Origin: Minicystis rosea
GTDB lineage: Bacteria > Myxococcota_A > Polyangia > Polyangiales > Polyangiaceae
NCBI GenBank assembly: GCA_001931535.1
Contig: CP016211.1
Location: 4,943,573 to 5,007,572 of the forward strand
Length of the DNA: 64,000 nt
Direction: 5' to 3'
The translations under genes were made by a program, and so were the position numbers. Shown here piece by piece: positions 43,352 through 52,006 of the stretch; the first letter of the stretch is position 1, and every line of letters starts with the position of its first letter. The notes beneath the pieces were generated by a model. That model was not told the origin of the DNA. It was given only the letters and a program-made list of their open reading frames with translations, and ran no database searches.

Positions 43352-45646
43352 TCAGTTGATCTTCGGGCAGCTCACGCCGTCGACGCTGGCTTGGTTGTTG
43401 TCCTCGAGGCACTCGCTGACGGCGTTGGTGCTCTCGGCGCCGTCGACGACGACGTAGAACGTCTTCACCGTGTTGCCCGCGGGCACCTGCCAATCGGTGC
43501 TCACGACCTCGTATTGGCCGGGGAGGAGCGGGATGGTGGTCTTCGCGCTCGAGATGAGCGTGCCATTCGGGCTCGTGCCCGCGTAGAAGGAGACGTCGAC
43601 GCCGGCGGCGACGCCGAGGCTGCCGTGGTTTTGCACCAAGGCCTCGAGGTGCACGCTGCCCGGGCAACCGGCGAGGCCGGCGCCGAGGCTCACCTGGAGA
43701 TCGGGGGCGTTGTACACGCCCGCGCCCTGGCTCGATTGACGATAGTTGTTGAGCCCCTGCGGGCCGACCCAGCTCACCGGCTCCGGATGCGGCACCGAGC
43801 CGTCGGCGGCGATGTTGGTGAGGTGGTACGCATGCTGGTTCCAGATGCGGCGGGTGCGCACCCACTTGTCGTCGGCGTCGCCGTACACGAAGACGCCGTG
43901 CCGAATCTGGTCCGGCGACGTGTACGTGGGGCACGTGGCGAGCGGGTTCTTGTGGTTGAGATCGTTGGAGACGACGACGATCTCGGTGTTGTTGTCGCCG
44001 TCGACGTCGGCGATGACCGGGTACTCGTGGATGGTGCCCGAGGAGCTCGGGTCCTGGAACAGCACGGTGCCGTCCTTGCCGCTGTAGATGCGGAAGTAGC
44101 ACTCGTCGCCGTAGACGACCTCGGCCGAGCCGTCGCCCTGGAAGTCGAACACGCTCGATCCGGTGCGGTTCGAGCTGATGTCCTGCGTCGTGCTCTTCCA
44201 CACGAGCTCGATCTTGGCGGGCGTGCCGGGCACGAAGCGGAAGACCATGTACGCGTTGCCACCGGCGGTGGAGAAGTCGGGCTTCCCGTCGCCGTCGAAG
44301 TCCGCGATCGTCGGCGGGCCGCCGGCGCCGGAGACGCCCGTGGGGAACGGCGAGGTCGCGAGCACCGCCCCCGTCGCACCGCTCTGCACGCGCACGGTGC
44401 TGTTCGACACGACGACGATCTCCGGCTTGCCGTCGCCGTCGAGATCGGCGACCGCGGGGTAACCGTCGCTCTGCGCGTTGTCCCAGAGCACGTGCACGCC
44501 GGTCGCGTCGACGTCGAAGGCGCTCTTGCCGGTGATGATCTCCTGCTTCCCGTCGCCGTTCACGTCGGCCACGATGGTGACCGATCCATACGAGGAATCG
44601 TGCCCGCCCACGTGGGCTCCGCCGTCGGCGATGAGCTTGCCGGTGCTGTCGAAGACGACGCCGGCGACGATGATCTCGGGGCTCCCGTCGGCGTCGAGAT
44701 CGGCGATGGCCACGGTCGCCGAGTCGACGACGCCGAGCCAAGGCGTGGTGCCATCCTTCTGCTTCGAGACCCAGCGCAGCGAGCCATCGTGGTTGAAGGC
44801 GATGAGGCCGCCGCCGGACTTGGGCGTGACGATCTCGACCTTGCCGTCACCGTCGAGATCGGCCGCGGCCGGCGTACCGCGGGAATTCGCGCGGTTCTCC
44901 ATCTTGTAGACATCGGCCGTCGCCGGCCACTTCTCGGTGCCGTCCGTCCCGTTCAGCGCGCGCACGTAGGCGATGCCGTTTTGGCTGAAGTCCTCCGAGG
45001 TGACGACGACGACGTCGGGGTGACCGTCGTTCTCCAGATCGATCACGACCGGCATGTTGATCACTTGCACGGCGTTCGGCTGGATGGTGCTGCTCGTCCA
45101 CGACCACTCGATCTTGGGCGTGAGCGGACCGACGGGCGGCTTGTACTCGCAGATGGGCGCGCCCGGAGCCTGCGGCACGCACTTGCCCAGGGTGGGCTCG
45201 CAGAACTCGGCGTCGGCGCAGTCGGCGTAGTCGAGGCACGGCGTGGTGGCGGCGACGCATTGCTCGCCGAGGCAGAGCTCGTCGGCGCCGCAGCACTTGG
45301 TGTTGCCGGTGCCGCAGCGGACCTGCGGCGCGCACGCGGGCAAGCACGCGTTGCCGACGCACTCGTCGCCGGCCGCGCAGCAATCGCCGTCGCCGCAGAT
45401 GATGCCTGAAGGGCAGCCGGTGGTGATGCCGCCGCCCGTGCCCGTGCCGCTCGTCGTGAAGTTGCCGCCGGCACCGTCGCCGCCGGTGCCCGACGCAGAG
45501 CTCGACGATCCGCTGGCGTGACCACCGCCGTCGGCACCGGTGCTGCCGGTTTCGGTGCCGCCTGATCCGCAACGCGCGAGCGCCGGGATCGCGAGGATGA
45601 GAAAGAGCGCAGAGCGCTTGCGAGCGAGGGAAGGCATGTTGTTCAC
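43352..45646 (-). CDS. FG-GAP-repeat lipoprotein with Cys-rich N-terminal modules and C-terminal CARDB-like domain
   Basis: 764 residues. Signal and lipobox LILAIPALARC, a Gly/Ser linker, then four disulfide modules: GCPSGIICGDGDCCAAGDEC, ACAPQVRCGTGNTKCCGADE, CLGEQCVAATTPCLDYADC and CEPTLGKCV. Residues about 190-600 are FG-GAP-like blades: IDLENDGHPDVVVV, ADLDGDGKVEIVTP, ADLDADGSPEIIVA, ADVNGDGKQEIITG, ADLDGDGKPEIVVV, ADFDGDGKPDFSTA and ADVDGDNNTEIVVV. The last 120 residues (PDLQVSLGAGLAGCPGSVHL, PLLPGQYEVVSTDWQVPAGN) look like a CARDB adhesion module. A surface-anchored adhesin is a fair reading. The epimerase gene ends 36 bases upstream on the same strand. Confidence 0.85.
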   Translation of the reverse strand: MNNMPSLARKRSALFLILAIPALARCGSGGTETGSTGADGGGHASGSSSSASGTGGDGAGGNFTTSGTGTGGGITTGCPSGIICGDGDCCAAGDECVGNACLPACAPQVRCGTGNTKCCGADELCLGEQCVAATTPCLDYADCADAEFCEPTLGKCVPQAPGAPICEYKPPVGPLTPKIEWSWTSSTIQPNAVQVINMPVVIDLENDGHPDVVVVTSEDFSQNGIAYVRALNGTDGTEKWPATADVYKMENRANSRGTPAAADLDGDGKVEIVTPKSGGGLIAFNHDGSLRWVSKQKDGTTPWLGVVDSATVAIADLDADGSPEIIVAGVVFDSTGKLIADGGAHVGGHDSSYGSVTIVADVNGDGKQEIITGKSAFDVDATGVHVLWDNAQSDGYPAVADLDGDGKPEIVVVSNSTVRVQSGATGAVLATSPFPTGVSGAGGPPTIADFDGDGKPDFSTAGGNAYMVFRFVPGTPAKIELVWKSTTQDISSNRTGSSVFDFQGDGSAEVVYGDECYFRIYSGKDGTVLFQDPSSSGTIHEYPVIADVDGDNNTEIVVVSNDLNHKNPLATCPTYTSPDQIRHGVFVYGDADDKWVRTRRIWNQHAYHLTNIAADGSVPHPEPVSWVGPQGLNNYRQSSQGAGVYNAPDLQVSLGAGLAGCPGSVHLEALVQNHGSLGVAAGVDVSFYAGTSPNGTLISSAKTTIPLLPGQYEVVSTDWQVPAGNTVKTFYVVVDGAESTNAVSECLEDNNQASVDGVSCPKIN

Positions 45647-45682
45647 CCTACCCGAAAGGGCGCCCGCCGTCGCCGCGCTTCG

Positions 45683-46708
45683 TCAGGTGAGATCGCCGCG
45701 ATCCCGGTACCAGGCGGCCGTATCCGCGATCGAGACGCGCGCCGCGCGAGAGCGATAGCCGAGCTCGCGCTCGGCCTTGTCGCTCGACACTTTGACACGC
45801 AATGTCGATTGAATCGCCATCTCCTCGCTCAGCGTCGGCGCCTTGCGGCGCAGCAGCGCCAACGCTTCCATCGCGCGCCCCGCGCCCACCACGACCCCGG
45901 CCGGGAGCTCGAAGCGCGGCGGGCGACCGCCGACGGTGGCGGCGATCTCGCCGAAGAGATCGCGCACGCTCATCGACTCGCCCGCGAGGGCGTAGCGCTC
46001 GCCGCGACGGCCGCGCAGCGCCGCGGCGAGGTGGCCGTCGGCGACGTCGCGCACGTCGCAGACCGTGCGGTAGCCGCGCGGCACCGCCAACCCGAGCGGC
46101 GATCGCGCGGCGCGGAAGAGCGGGAGGAGATTTCGTTTGAGGTCAAACGGTCCGAAGATGGCCGTGGGGTGCGTGATCACGGCGTCGAGCCCGCGATCCA
46201 CGCCGCGGAGGACCTCCTCTTCGGAGAGCCACTTGGTGTGCGGATACACCATGCCCAGCGGAGCAAGCGAATAACGATCGCGCTCGTCGATGGTGACGGG
46301 CTCGCCGCGCGTGGCGTCGAGCGGCTTGCCCAGCGTCGAGCCCGAGGACGTGAAGACGAAGCGCTCCGGGCGCGCGGCCACCGCGGCCTCGACGAGGGCG
46401 CGCGTCCCGTCGACGTTGGTGCGGAGGACGTCGGCCCACACGCCGCGCCACATGCGGACGTCGGCGGCCACGTGGAAGACGAAGCGGGCGCCGTCGACGC
46501 CGCGACGGAGGGCGTCGGCGTCGAGGAGATCACCGGAGACGACCTCGACGCCGAGGGACGGCAGATCCTCGGGCAGCGCGCCGCCGCGGCTGAGGGCGCG
46601 CACCCGGGCGCCCGCGAGGGCGAGCGCGCGGGCCACGGCGTACCCGAGCATACCGGTGGCCCCGGTGACGAAGACGACGCTTCCCCGCAGATCGCTGGCA
46701 CCCGTCAT
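45683..46708 (-). CDS. NAD-dependent epimerase/dehydratase (extended SDR)
   Basis: 341 residues from ATG 46708 (ATG 46726 is in frame). Rossmann motif VVFVTGATGMLGYAVARAL, FVFHVAADVRMW for the adenine pocket, catalytic region RFVFTSSGSTLG with Ser, and MVYPHTKWLSEEE giving the YxxxK pair (Tyr-Pro-His-Thr-Lys). The C-terminal substrate domain includes TVCDVRDVADGHLAAALRG, typical of dihydroflavonol-reductase-like and sterol-type members. Substrate unknown. One copy of the CGTTTGAG...CTCAAACG-like palindrome (46134-46149) lies inside the coding sequence. Confidence 0.88.
   Translation of the reverse strand: MTGASDLRGSVVFVTGATGMLGYAVARALALAGARVRALSRGGALPEDLPSLGVEVVSGDLLDADALRRGVDGARFVFHVAADVRMWRGVWADVLRTNVDGTRALVEAAVAARPERFVFTSSGSTLGKPLDATRGEPVTIDERDRYSLAPLGMVYPHTKWLSEEEVLRGVDRGLDAVITHPTAIFGPFDLKRNLLPLFRAARSPLGLAVPRGYRTVCDVRDVADGHLAAALRGRRGERYALAGESMSVRDLFGEIAATVGGRPPRFELPAGVVVGAGRAMEALALLRRKAPTLSEEMAIQSTLRVKVSSDKAERELGYRSRAARVSIADTAAWYRDRGDLT
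46134..46149. repeat. Near-copy of the CGTTTGAGCTCAAACG palindrome inside the epimerase gene
   Basis: CGTTTGAGGTCAAACG differs from the core of the two perfect palindromes at 48132-48230 by one central base. It is AT-rich for this genome, so a chance match seems unlikely, although it also encodes ordinary residues of the epimerase. Confidence 0.4.
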
Positions 46709-46928
46709 GCGGCCGGATGCTCGCACGAAAGGCCCGTCGAAAGCAGTCGTCCGCTGCCCCTCTACGCACGCCCTCGGGATCTGCTAGCCTCGTCGCGACC
46801 CGAACCGAAGCGTGCGGCCGTCTGCATCGCGAGCCCGCGAGCCGGGGCACGCATCGGTCGAAGACGAACGAGCCCATGGATTCGACGCATCCGACGAAGC
46901 CTTGCCTCGACGTGCCGAGGAGGACGAC

Positions 46929-48080
46929 GTGAAAGCCTGTCCGAGCTGCGGTTGGATGCTCAAGGACACGGACAACGCCTGCAACATGTGCGGCGCTTCG
47001 GTCGGTGGAGGCGCGCCCGCGCCGCCGCCGGCCGTGGCCCCGCCGCCCGCCATGGCGCCGCCCGCGCCGGTGATGATGGGCGGCGCAGGCGCGTATGCGC
47101 CGCCGGGCCCGCCGGGGATCGGTGGGTATCCGGGGGCACCGCCGCCGGTCGCACGTCCCGGGGCCGTGGCGCCGCCGCCTCCCGTGACGCCGATGGGTGG
47201 TGCGATCGCGCCGCCGCCGCCCGTGTCCGCGCTCGGTCCGCAACCCATGCCGCCGCCGGCGATGGGTCCGATGGCGGGCGGTGGATACGGCGCGCCTCCG
47301 CCGGTGCAAGGCGGTGGTGGGGCCTTCTCCGCCGGTGCAGCGCAGCCCGAGTTCAGCTCGCCGTGGGCGCGCGCCGCCGCACCGCAGCCGCCGCAACCGG
47401 CGGTGGGCCCGCCTCCCGTACCCGCCGCGCTCGGTGGCCCGCCGCCGGTGCCGCCGCAGCCCATTCAAATGGTGCCCAATGCGCCCGCAGCGCCGAGCTT
47501 CGGCGCACCGCCCGCCGTGTCGTTCGGCGCGCCGCCGGTGCCGGGCGCTCCCGCGATGATGCAAGGCGGAGCACCGCCGATGATGGCCGGCGCCCCGCCG
47601 ATGATGGCCGGAGCCGCCGCACCGCCGCCCATGGTTCCGGGCGCCTTCGGCCGGCCGGGCGGCATCGCGCCTCCGTCGATGGTGGCCCCGCCGCCGCTGA
47701 TGTCGCCGGGATCGTTGTCCGGTCCGCCGGCCGTCGTCGCGGCGGCCTCGGGCCCGCGCGTGCTCGTCGGCTTCCTCGTCACGTTCCAAAACGATCCGAG
47801 CGGCAGCTTCTGGGCGATCCACAGCGGCCGCACGCAGCTCGGCCGCTCGGCCGGTGAAGGCGTCGACATCGCGCTGCAGGACGCCAGCGCGTCGTCGCGG
47901 CACGCCAGCATCCACGCCGATCCGGCCACGGGTCAGGCCTTCGCGGAGGACGATGGCTCGCGCAACGGCACGTTCCTCAACGAGGCCCGCCTCTCGCCCG
48001 GCGAGCGCCGGCAGCTCCGCGACAACGATCGCCTCCGCCTCGGCAGCACCACGTTCGTGGTGAAGCTCCTCGTCTCGTAA
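46929..48080 (+). CDS. Zinc-ribbon, proline-rich linker, FHA-domain protein
   Basis: 383 residues from GTG 46929, with GAGGAGG five bases ahead. Residues 1-25, KACPSCGWMLKDTDNACNMC, are a CX2C...CX2C zinc ribbon. Residues about 25-280 are a Pro/Gly/Ala/Met-rich linker of low complexity (APPPAVAPPPAMAPPAPVMM and similar). The final 100 residues are an FHA domain: TQLGRSAGEG, ASASSRHASIHAD and DGSRNGTFLNEARLS, with the conserved R, S-x-x-H and N-G of the phospho-Thr pocket. The FHA domain should read Ser/Thr-kinase products; these kinases are abundant in myxobacteria. No kinase is nearby. Confidence 0.88.
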   Translation: MKACPSCGWMLKDTDNACNMCGASVGGGAPAPPPAVAPPPAMAPPAPVMMGGAGAYAPPGPPGIGGYPGAPPPVARPGAVAPPPPVTPMGGAIAPPPPVSALGPQPMPPPAMGPMAGGGYGAPPPVQGGGGAFSAGAAQPEFSSPWARAAAPQPPQPAVGPPPVPAALGGPPPVPPQPIQMVPNAPAAPSFGAPPAVSFGAPPVPGAPAMMQGGAPPMMAGAPPMMAGAAAPPPMVPGAFGRPGGIAPPSMVAPPPLMSPGSLSGPPAVVAAASGPRVLVGFLVTFQNDPSGSFWAIHSGRTQLGRSAGEGVDIALQDASASSRHASIHADPATGQAFAEDDGSRNGTFLNEARLSPGERRQLRDNDRLRLGSTTFVVKLLVS

Positions 48081-48131
48081 CTTCACGTCCCCGTGCGGCT
48101 CGGCCCCTCGACGCGGTCGAGCCGCGACCGC

Positions 48132-48153
48132 GATCGTTTGAGCTCAAACGATC
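48132..48153. repeat. Perfect 22-bp palindrome, copy 1
   Basis: The 20-bp core ATCGTTTGAGCTCAAACGAT, flanked by G and C, is its own reverse complement. It lies in the gap between the 3' ends of two convergent genes, 77 bp (centre to centre) from copy 2. Could be a protein-binding site or part of transcript ends. Confidence 0.6.
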
Positions 48154-48208
48154 TCACCATCGGACCGAACGCTCTCGTGCTTCGCGCGTTCGCGAGCGCC
48201 GCTGCCGA

Positions 48209-48230
48209 AATCGTTTGAGCTCAAACGATT
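48209..48230. repeat. Perfect 22-bp palindrome, copy 2
   Basis: Same 20-bp core as copy 1, here flanked by A and T, again fully self-complementary. It ends 21 bases before the stop codon of the patatin-like gene. Confidence 0.6.
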
Positions 48231-48251
48231 CCCCAGCCGGCGCGCCGCGCG

Positions 48252-49169
48252 TCAGTTGAGCGAGATGTCCGACGCTGGTGGACCGCCGAAGACGCCGTGC
48301 TCCTTCGCGTCGGCGAGCACGCGCAGCGCCGTGCGGTAGCCGCGCGTCACCAGCGGGCGCGCCGCGTAGCGGTTGAAGTACCCGTACGAGCCGACGTCGG
48401 GCGCGATGTCGAGGAACTTCACGTGCGGGTAGAGCTTGCACAGGAGCTCGACGCCGCGCCGCTGCTTCTCCGAGAGCACGATGTTGAACGCCTGCCGCAT
48501 CACCGCGTGGGCGCCGCGTCGAGCGATCGAGCGGCGCTCCGGCGAGCGCTCCTCGGGCCGATAGATGTTGGAGATGATGACCACGTTCGCGCCCGCGGCG
48601 ACCGCGAGATCGGCCGAGAGCGTGCGCACGATCTCACCGTCGAGGAAGTAGCGTCCGTCGATGCGGTACGGCCGGAAGACGCCGGGCACGCAACAGCTCG
48701 CGGCCAGCGCTCGGCTGATGGGGACCGCCTCTTCGTAGCCGGGCCCGAAGACGACGCGCTGGCCGTTGTCGACGTCGACGGCCGTGACGAACACGCGCTT
48801 CGGGAGCTGGCGGAAGTCGTTGATGGGCAGGTTCTGCGCGAGGTAGCGCTCGAGCGCATCGATGGAGAAGAGGCCCGACGCAAGGTAGCCGGGGTCGAGG
48901 AAATCCCGCAGCCTGGGCGCGCCGAGGAAGGTGCGGAGGCGCAACCGCGGGCCGTCGTGCCGGCGCCGCCACGGCAGGCGGAAGCCGTCGAGCAGCACGT
49001 CGAGCGGGATGTCCTGGCCATAGAGCGCGCCGACGAGCGCGCCGGTGTTGGCCCCGACGAAGATGTCCGGCTCGATGCCCAGCTCCTCGCAGGCCTTCAA
49101 GACACCGAGGTGAGAGAGGCCGCGCGCCGCGCCTCCCGAGCCCACGAACGCAACCTTGAGCCGGGTCAT
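48252..49169 (-). CDS. Patatin-like protein with the nucleophile Ser replaced by Asn
   Basis: 305 residues from ATG 49169. The patatin fold is evident: VAFVGSGGAARGLSHLGVLK holds the oxyanion-hole G-G-x-R-G at about 12-17, and the active-site acid lies in FLDGEIVRTL (Asp177). The nucleophile elbow, normally G-x-S-x-G, reads GANTG at 39-43, with Asn41 encoded AAC at 49047-49049. A single base would restore Ser (AGC). As it stands the protein should not hydrolyse lipids. It may be a binding protein or regulator, or the base may be wrong. Confidence 0.85.
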   Translation of the reverse strand: MTRLKVAFVGSGGAARGLSHLGVLKACEELGIEPDIFVGANTGALVGALYGQDIPLDVLLDGFRLPWRRRHDGPRLRLRTFLGAPRLRDFLDPGYLASGLFSIDALERYLAQNLPINDFRQLPKRVFVTAVDVDNGQRVVFGPGYEEAVPISRALAASCCVPGVFRPYRIDGRYFLDGEIVRTLSADLAVAAGANVVIISNIYRPEERSPERRSIARRGAHAVMRQAFNIVLSEKQRRGVELLCKLYPHVKFLDIAPDVGSYGYFNRYAARPLVTRGYRTALRVLADAKEHGVFGGPPASDISLN

Positions 49170-49453
49170 GGACGCGGGAGTCTGTCCGACCCCGCGCGCG
49201 ATCGCAACACGCGCCCTCCTTCCGCACGACGACGAGACCTTGTGACGGGGACGAGCACAGCAGAGGCACGAGCCCCTGCGAGCCCCCTCTCGACACGACC
49301 GAGTAAACGCACGCGAGGCGTCCAAGACTGCGGCTGCTCGTGCCCGCGCTCGTCGAGCGATGCCCCGGCGGATACCATCCCGCGCCGCACCGCGAGCCCG
49401 AATTAAACTTTGCTAAGTGGACCGACGCGCAGCGCGCGTCAGCATCGGCCCCG

Positions 49454-50098
49454 ATGATTTCACGCAATGTACGGCTCGTCGTCGCGGCGCTCCTCACGGC
49501 CCTGAGCGCTTGCGGCTCGACAGGACAGCCCGCTGGATCCTCCACGAGAACCACGTCGAGCGGCCAGCTCGGCGGCGCAGGAGGGATGGGCGCGGGCGGC
49601 CACGGCGCGGGCGGCGGCGCGGCCACGTGCCAGGGCCCCGCGTGGCCCGGGAACCCTGCGTGCGAAGCCTGCCAAAACGAGAAGTGCTGCACCACGGGGG
49701 CGAACTGCGCCGGTGACCCGGACTGCGTGGCCAGCATCGCGTGCGCCGCCGCAGGGACCGACTGCACCAGCGGTCACGCGGGCGGCATCTGGAACTACAG
49801 CGGTCTGGTGGTTTGCGTGCAGAACCTCTGCGCCGACGCGTGCGGCATGGCGCCGGCCACGTGCGGCAACATCCAGCCCACGCCGGCGAGCTGCACCGGC
49901 GAGATTCAGGCCGCCTGCTGCGACGAGACGAAAGCCTGCGGCGAGAGCGATGCGTGCCTCGCCTTCGTGTACCAGTGCATCGATCAGAAGCAGTGCGCGT
50001 CGCAGCCCTGCTTCAACGATTGCGTGGCGCAGTATCCCGACGCGGTTGCGCCGTTCAACGCCATGGCCGACTGCTGGAGCAACGTGAGCTGCCTTTGA
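49454..50098 (+). CDS. Cys-rich lipoprotein
   Basis: 214 residues from ATG 49454. Signal VRLVVAALLTALSAC with lipobox, a Gly/Ser linker of about 35 residues, then about 160 residues with more than 20 cysteines in repeating CxxC, CC and C-x(4)-C spacing: NPACEACQNEKCCTTGANC, GLVVCVQNLCADACGMAPA, CCDETKACGESDACLAFVYQ, CIDQKQCASQPCFNDCVAQ. A repeat of about 50-60 residues is suggested. Exported, disulfide-stabilised; role unknown. No close operon partner. Confidence 0.75.
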   Translation: MISRNVRLVVAALLTALSACGSTGQPAGSSTRTTSSGQLGGAGGMGAGGHGAGGGAATCQGPAWPGNPACEACQNEKCCTTGANCAGDPDCVASIACAAAGTDCTSGHAGGIWNYSGLVVCVQNLCADACGMAPATCGNIQPTPASCTGEIQAACCDETKACGESDACLAFVYQCIDQKQCASQPCFNDCVAQYPDAVAPFNAMADCWSNVSCL

Positions 50099-50137
50099 GG
50101 CGACGCGGGCGGGCCGCGGCGCGCCGCCCATCCGGAC

Positions 50138-50812
50138 TCAATTGAGCTGGAAGTCTTCGAAGATGCGATAGATGCGATAGCGATCGCCGTCGCGGCGCAG
50201 CCACAGGATCATCTCGTCGCCGAAGAGCCGATCGGCGCCCACGCGCGCCATCACGATGGGCACGCGCACCACCACGTCGTTGCCGTTCAGCGCATCGGCG
50301 CGGATCGCGGGATGCGGCGGCGCATCCAACGCGTCCTCCGCGCGGAAGAAGGTGATCTCGGCGTCCCGATAGACGAGCTCGCCCGCGAGCCGCGTGTAGT
50401 CGAGCTTGCGGAAGCGCCCATGCCAGAAGAGGATCGCCTGCGGCGTCTGGCCGGCGCCGCTGGGCGCGAGCGAAGTGACCGCCAGCGCATCACGCGTGAA
50501 GAGCGGCTCGAGCCCCTCCCCGTCCTCTTGCACGATCTTGCGAAACAGCTCCTGCACCGTGGAGAGCGCGCGATCGATGCCGAGCGGCGTGCGCAGGGTC
50601 ACGAGCCCCTCGGCCACATCGGCGCGATCGCGCGCTGGAGGCGGAGCGCTGATCGGATCGATGGCCACGCCGTCGGGGCGCCGCCGCGCGGTCCCGCTTT
50701 CAGGGAGCGTCGCCGTCGCGGTGCACGCGGGCAGGCCGAGGCACAGGGCCACGGCCAACGCCGTCACGGAGGAGGTGGAAGGATGGCTACAAGCTTTCGA
50801 TGACCGGATCAT
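50138..50812 (-). CDS. Lipoprotein with NTF2-like domain, unknown
   Basis: 224 residues. A signal with lipobox ALCLGLPAC at about residue 30, then a Pro/Ala linker. The mature domain (ALSTVQELFRKIVQEDGEGL, ALAVTSLAPSGAG, FLGDEMILWLRR-like strands and a final YRIYRIFEDFQLN) suggests an alpha+beta NTF2/SnoaL-like cup. It overlaps the 3' end of the amidotransferase gene by 26 bases on the same strand, so the two are probably co-transcribed. Confidence 0.65.
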   Translation of the reverse strand: MIRSSKACSHPSTSSVTALAVALCLGLPACTATATLPESGTARRRPDGVAIDPISAPPPARDRADVAEGLVTLRTPLGIDRALSTVQELFRKIVQEDGEGLEPLFTRDALAVTSLAPSGAGQTPQAILFWHGRFRKLDYTRLAGELVYRDAEITFFRAEDALDAPPHPAIRADALNGNDVVVRVPIVMARVGADRLFGDEMILWLRRDGDRYRIYRIFEDFQLN

Positions 50813-51656
50813 CCGAGCGCGTGATGGTCACGATCGCACGCTGCGGAACCGCGGTCCACCCAGGCGGCAGGCCGTCGTCGAAATCGGACGCGACCAGCGT
50901 GAGCCGGCTCGTCGCGTAGTCCGGGATGCGCATGCGACCGAGGCCACCATCGCCGAAGAGGCGCTCGAGATCGCGCTGCCCTTGGAAGACGCGGTACCCC
51001 ATCTCGGCCGAGGCCGCAGCGCTCGTCCCGCCGCTCGATGCCGTCCCTGCGTGCACCGCGATCAAGTACTCCGGGTTGGTCACGATGACGTTGAGCGCCG
51101 TCGGCGGCGCGCCTTCCTCCGCGCAGAGCCCGTCGACCAAGGCCATGGCGCCGCGCAACGCCGTGCGAGCCGCGCTCGGCTCGACGGCCGGCCGATCGAG
51201 CTGCCCCGCATCGTGGAGGAACGACAGGAAGAGGTGGAACAACAGCTCGCTGTCCGTCTCGCCGCGGACGTCGCGATGGAGGAATTGGGGGAGCTGCTCG
51301 GCGAGGCGACCGCGCAGGCGGGCGAACGCCTCGACGGTGCCTGTGTTGGCGAAGAGCCACTGCCGGTAACGGAAGGGATGCGTGTTCTCCGTGCGGGGGG
51401 CCCCGACCGTGGCCAGGCGAACGTGCGCGACGAGCGTGTCGGCCCGGACGTCGCGGGTGATGTCCGCGGGCCGCACCTCGTCCCGATCGTCGATCGGGCG
51501 GCGTTTGAGGAGGATCTCACCTGCCTGGTAGAACCCGACACCCCAACCCGGGGTCACCCCCGTGCGACGACGTACGTCGAGGGCACGCCCCTCGAGCTCG
51601 ATCACGCGGGCACCGAGATCCGGACGATTACCGATGAAGCCGACGAGTCGAGCCAT
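50787..51656 (-). CDS. Class II glutamine-amidotransferase-fold protein lacking the N-terminal Cys
   Basis: 289 residues from ATG 51656. Ntn-hydrolase fold features are present: MARLVGFIGNRPDLG, GWGVGFYQAGEILLKRRPI, LVAHVRLATVGAPRTENTHP and WLFANTGTVEAFARLRGRL, and a typical HRDVRGETDSELLFHLFLSF. The nucleophile position 2 is Ala (GCT), not Cys, and the usual H-N-G glutamine loop reads N-T-G. So glutaminase activity is unlikely unless another residue substitutes. It overlaps and is probably co-transcribed with the lipoprotein gene downstream. Confidence 0.8.
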   Translation of the reverse strand: MARLVGFIGNRPDLGARVIELEGRALDVRRRTGVTPGWGVGFYQAGEILLKRRPIDDRDEVRPADITRDVRADTLVAHVRLATVGAPRTENTHPFRYRQWLFANTGTVEAFARLRGRLAEQLPQFLHRDVRGETDSELLFHLFLSFLHDAGQLDRPAVEPSAARTALRGAMALVDGLCAEEGAPPTALNVIVTNPEYLIAVHAGTASSGGTSAAASAEMGYRVFQGQRDLERLFGDGGLGRMRIPDYATSRLTLVASDFDDGLPPGWTAVPQRAIVTITRSDDPVIESL

Positions 51657-52006
51657 ACATCTCTCCTCCTGAGCCCGGCCGAGCCGGAGATCAAGCAGCG
51701 ACAGCCTATGCCGATTCTTCTCTGCGGTGGGAGCCGCAGACATCCGCTCCCCGCCGGGGTCGCGGCGTGGATCGTTGCCGGTCGTGAGCGCGGGCACCCG
51801 CTCCCGACGATCGCGGCAATCTATTTCTTGATTCGGATTCGGCGGTCGGCAAGCGACATGGACGTGCTCCTCCCGAGTCTCGCATCGACGAGCTACGCCG
51901 TCTCGCCGCGCGCGGCAAAGTTTTCGGGCTTCGTGAGGACTCGCGCTCCACAGCGCCGGCAGCTTTCGCCAAGCTCCGGAGATCTGATAATCCGGACCTG
52001 AAAACC
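51657..52006. other. Divergent intergenic region, no gene
   Basis: 350 bases between the divergent amidotransferase and PDZ-lipoprotein genes. No supported frame. A 7-bp hairpin TCTGCGG-TGGGAG-CCGCAGA lies at 51721-51740. The part next to 52007 is relatively AT-rich and probably holds the promoter of the lipoprotein gene. Confidence 0.45.

Noticed and set aside
43391..45409. 672-codon plus-strand frame opposite the FG-GAP gene at 43352
   Set aside because: Antisense of the calcium-loop repeats; no recognisable domain, no start context.
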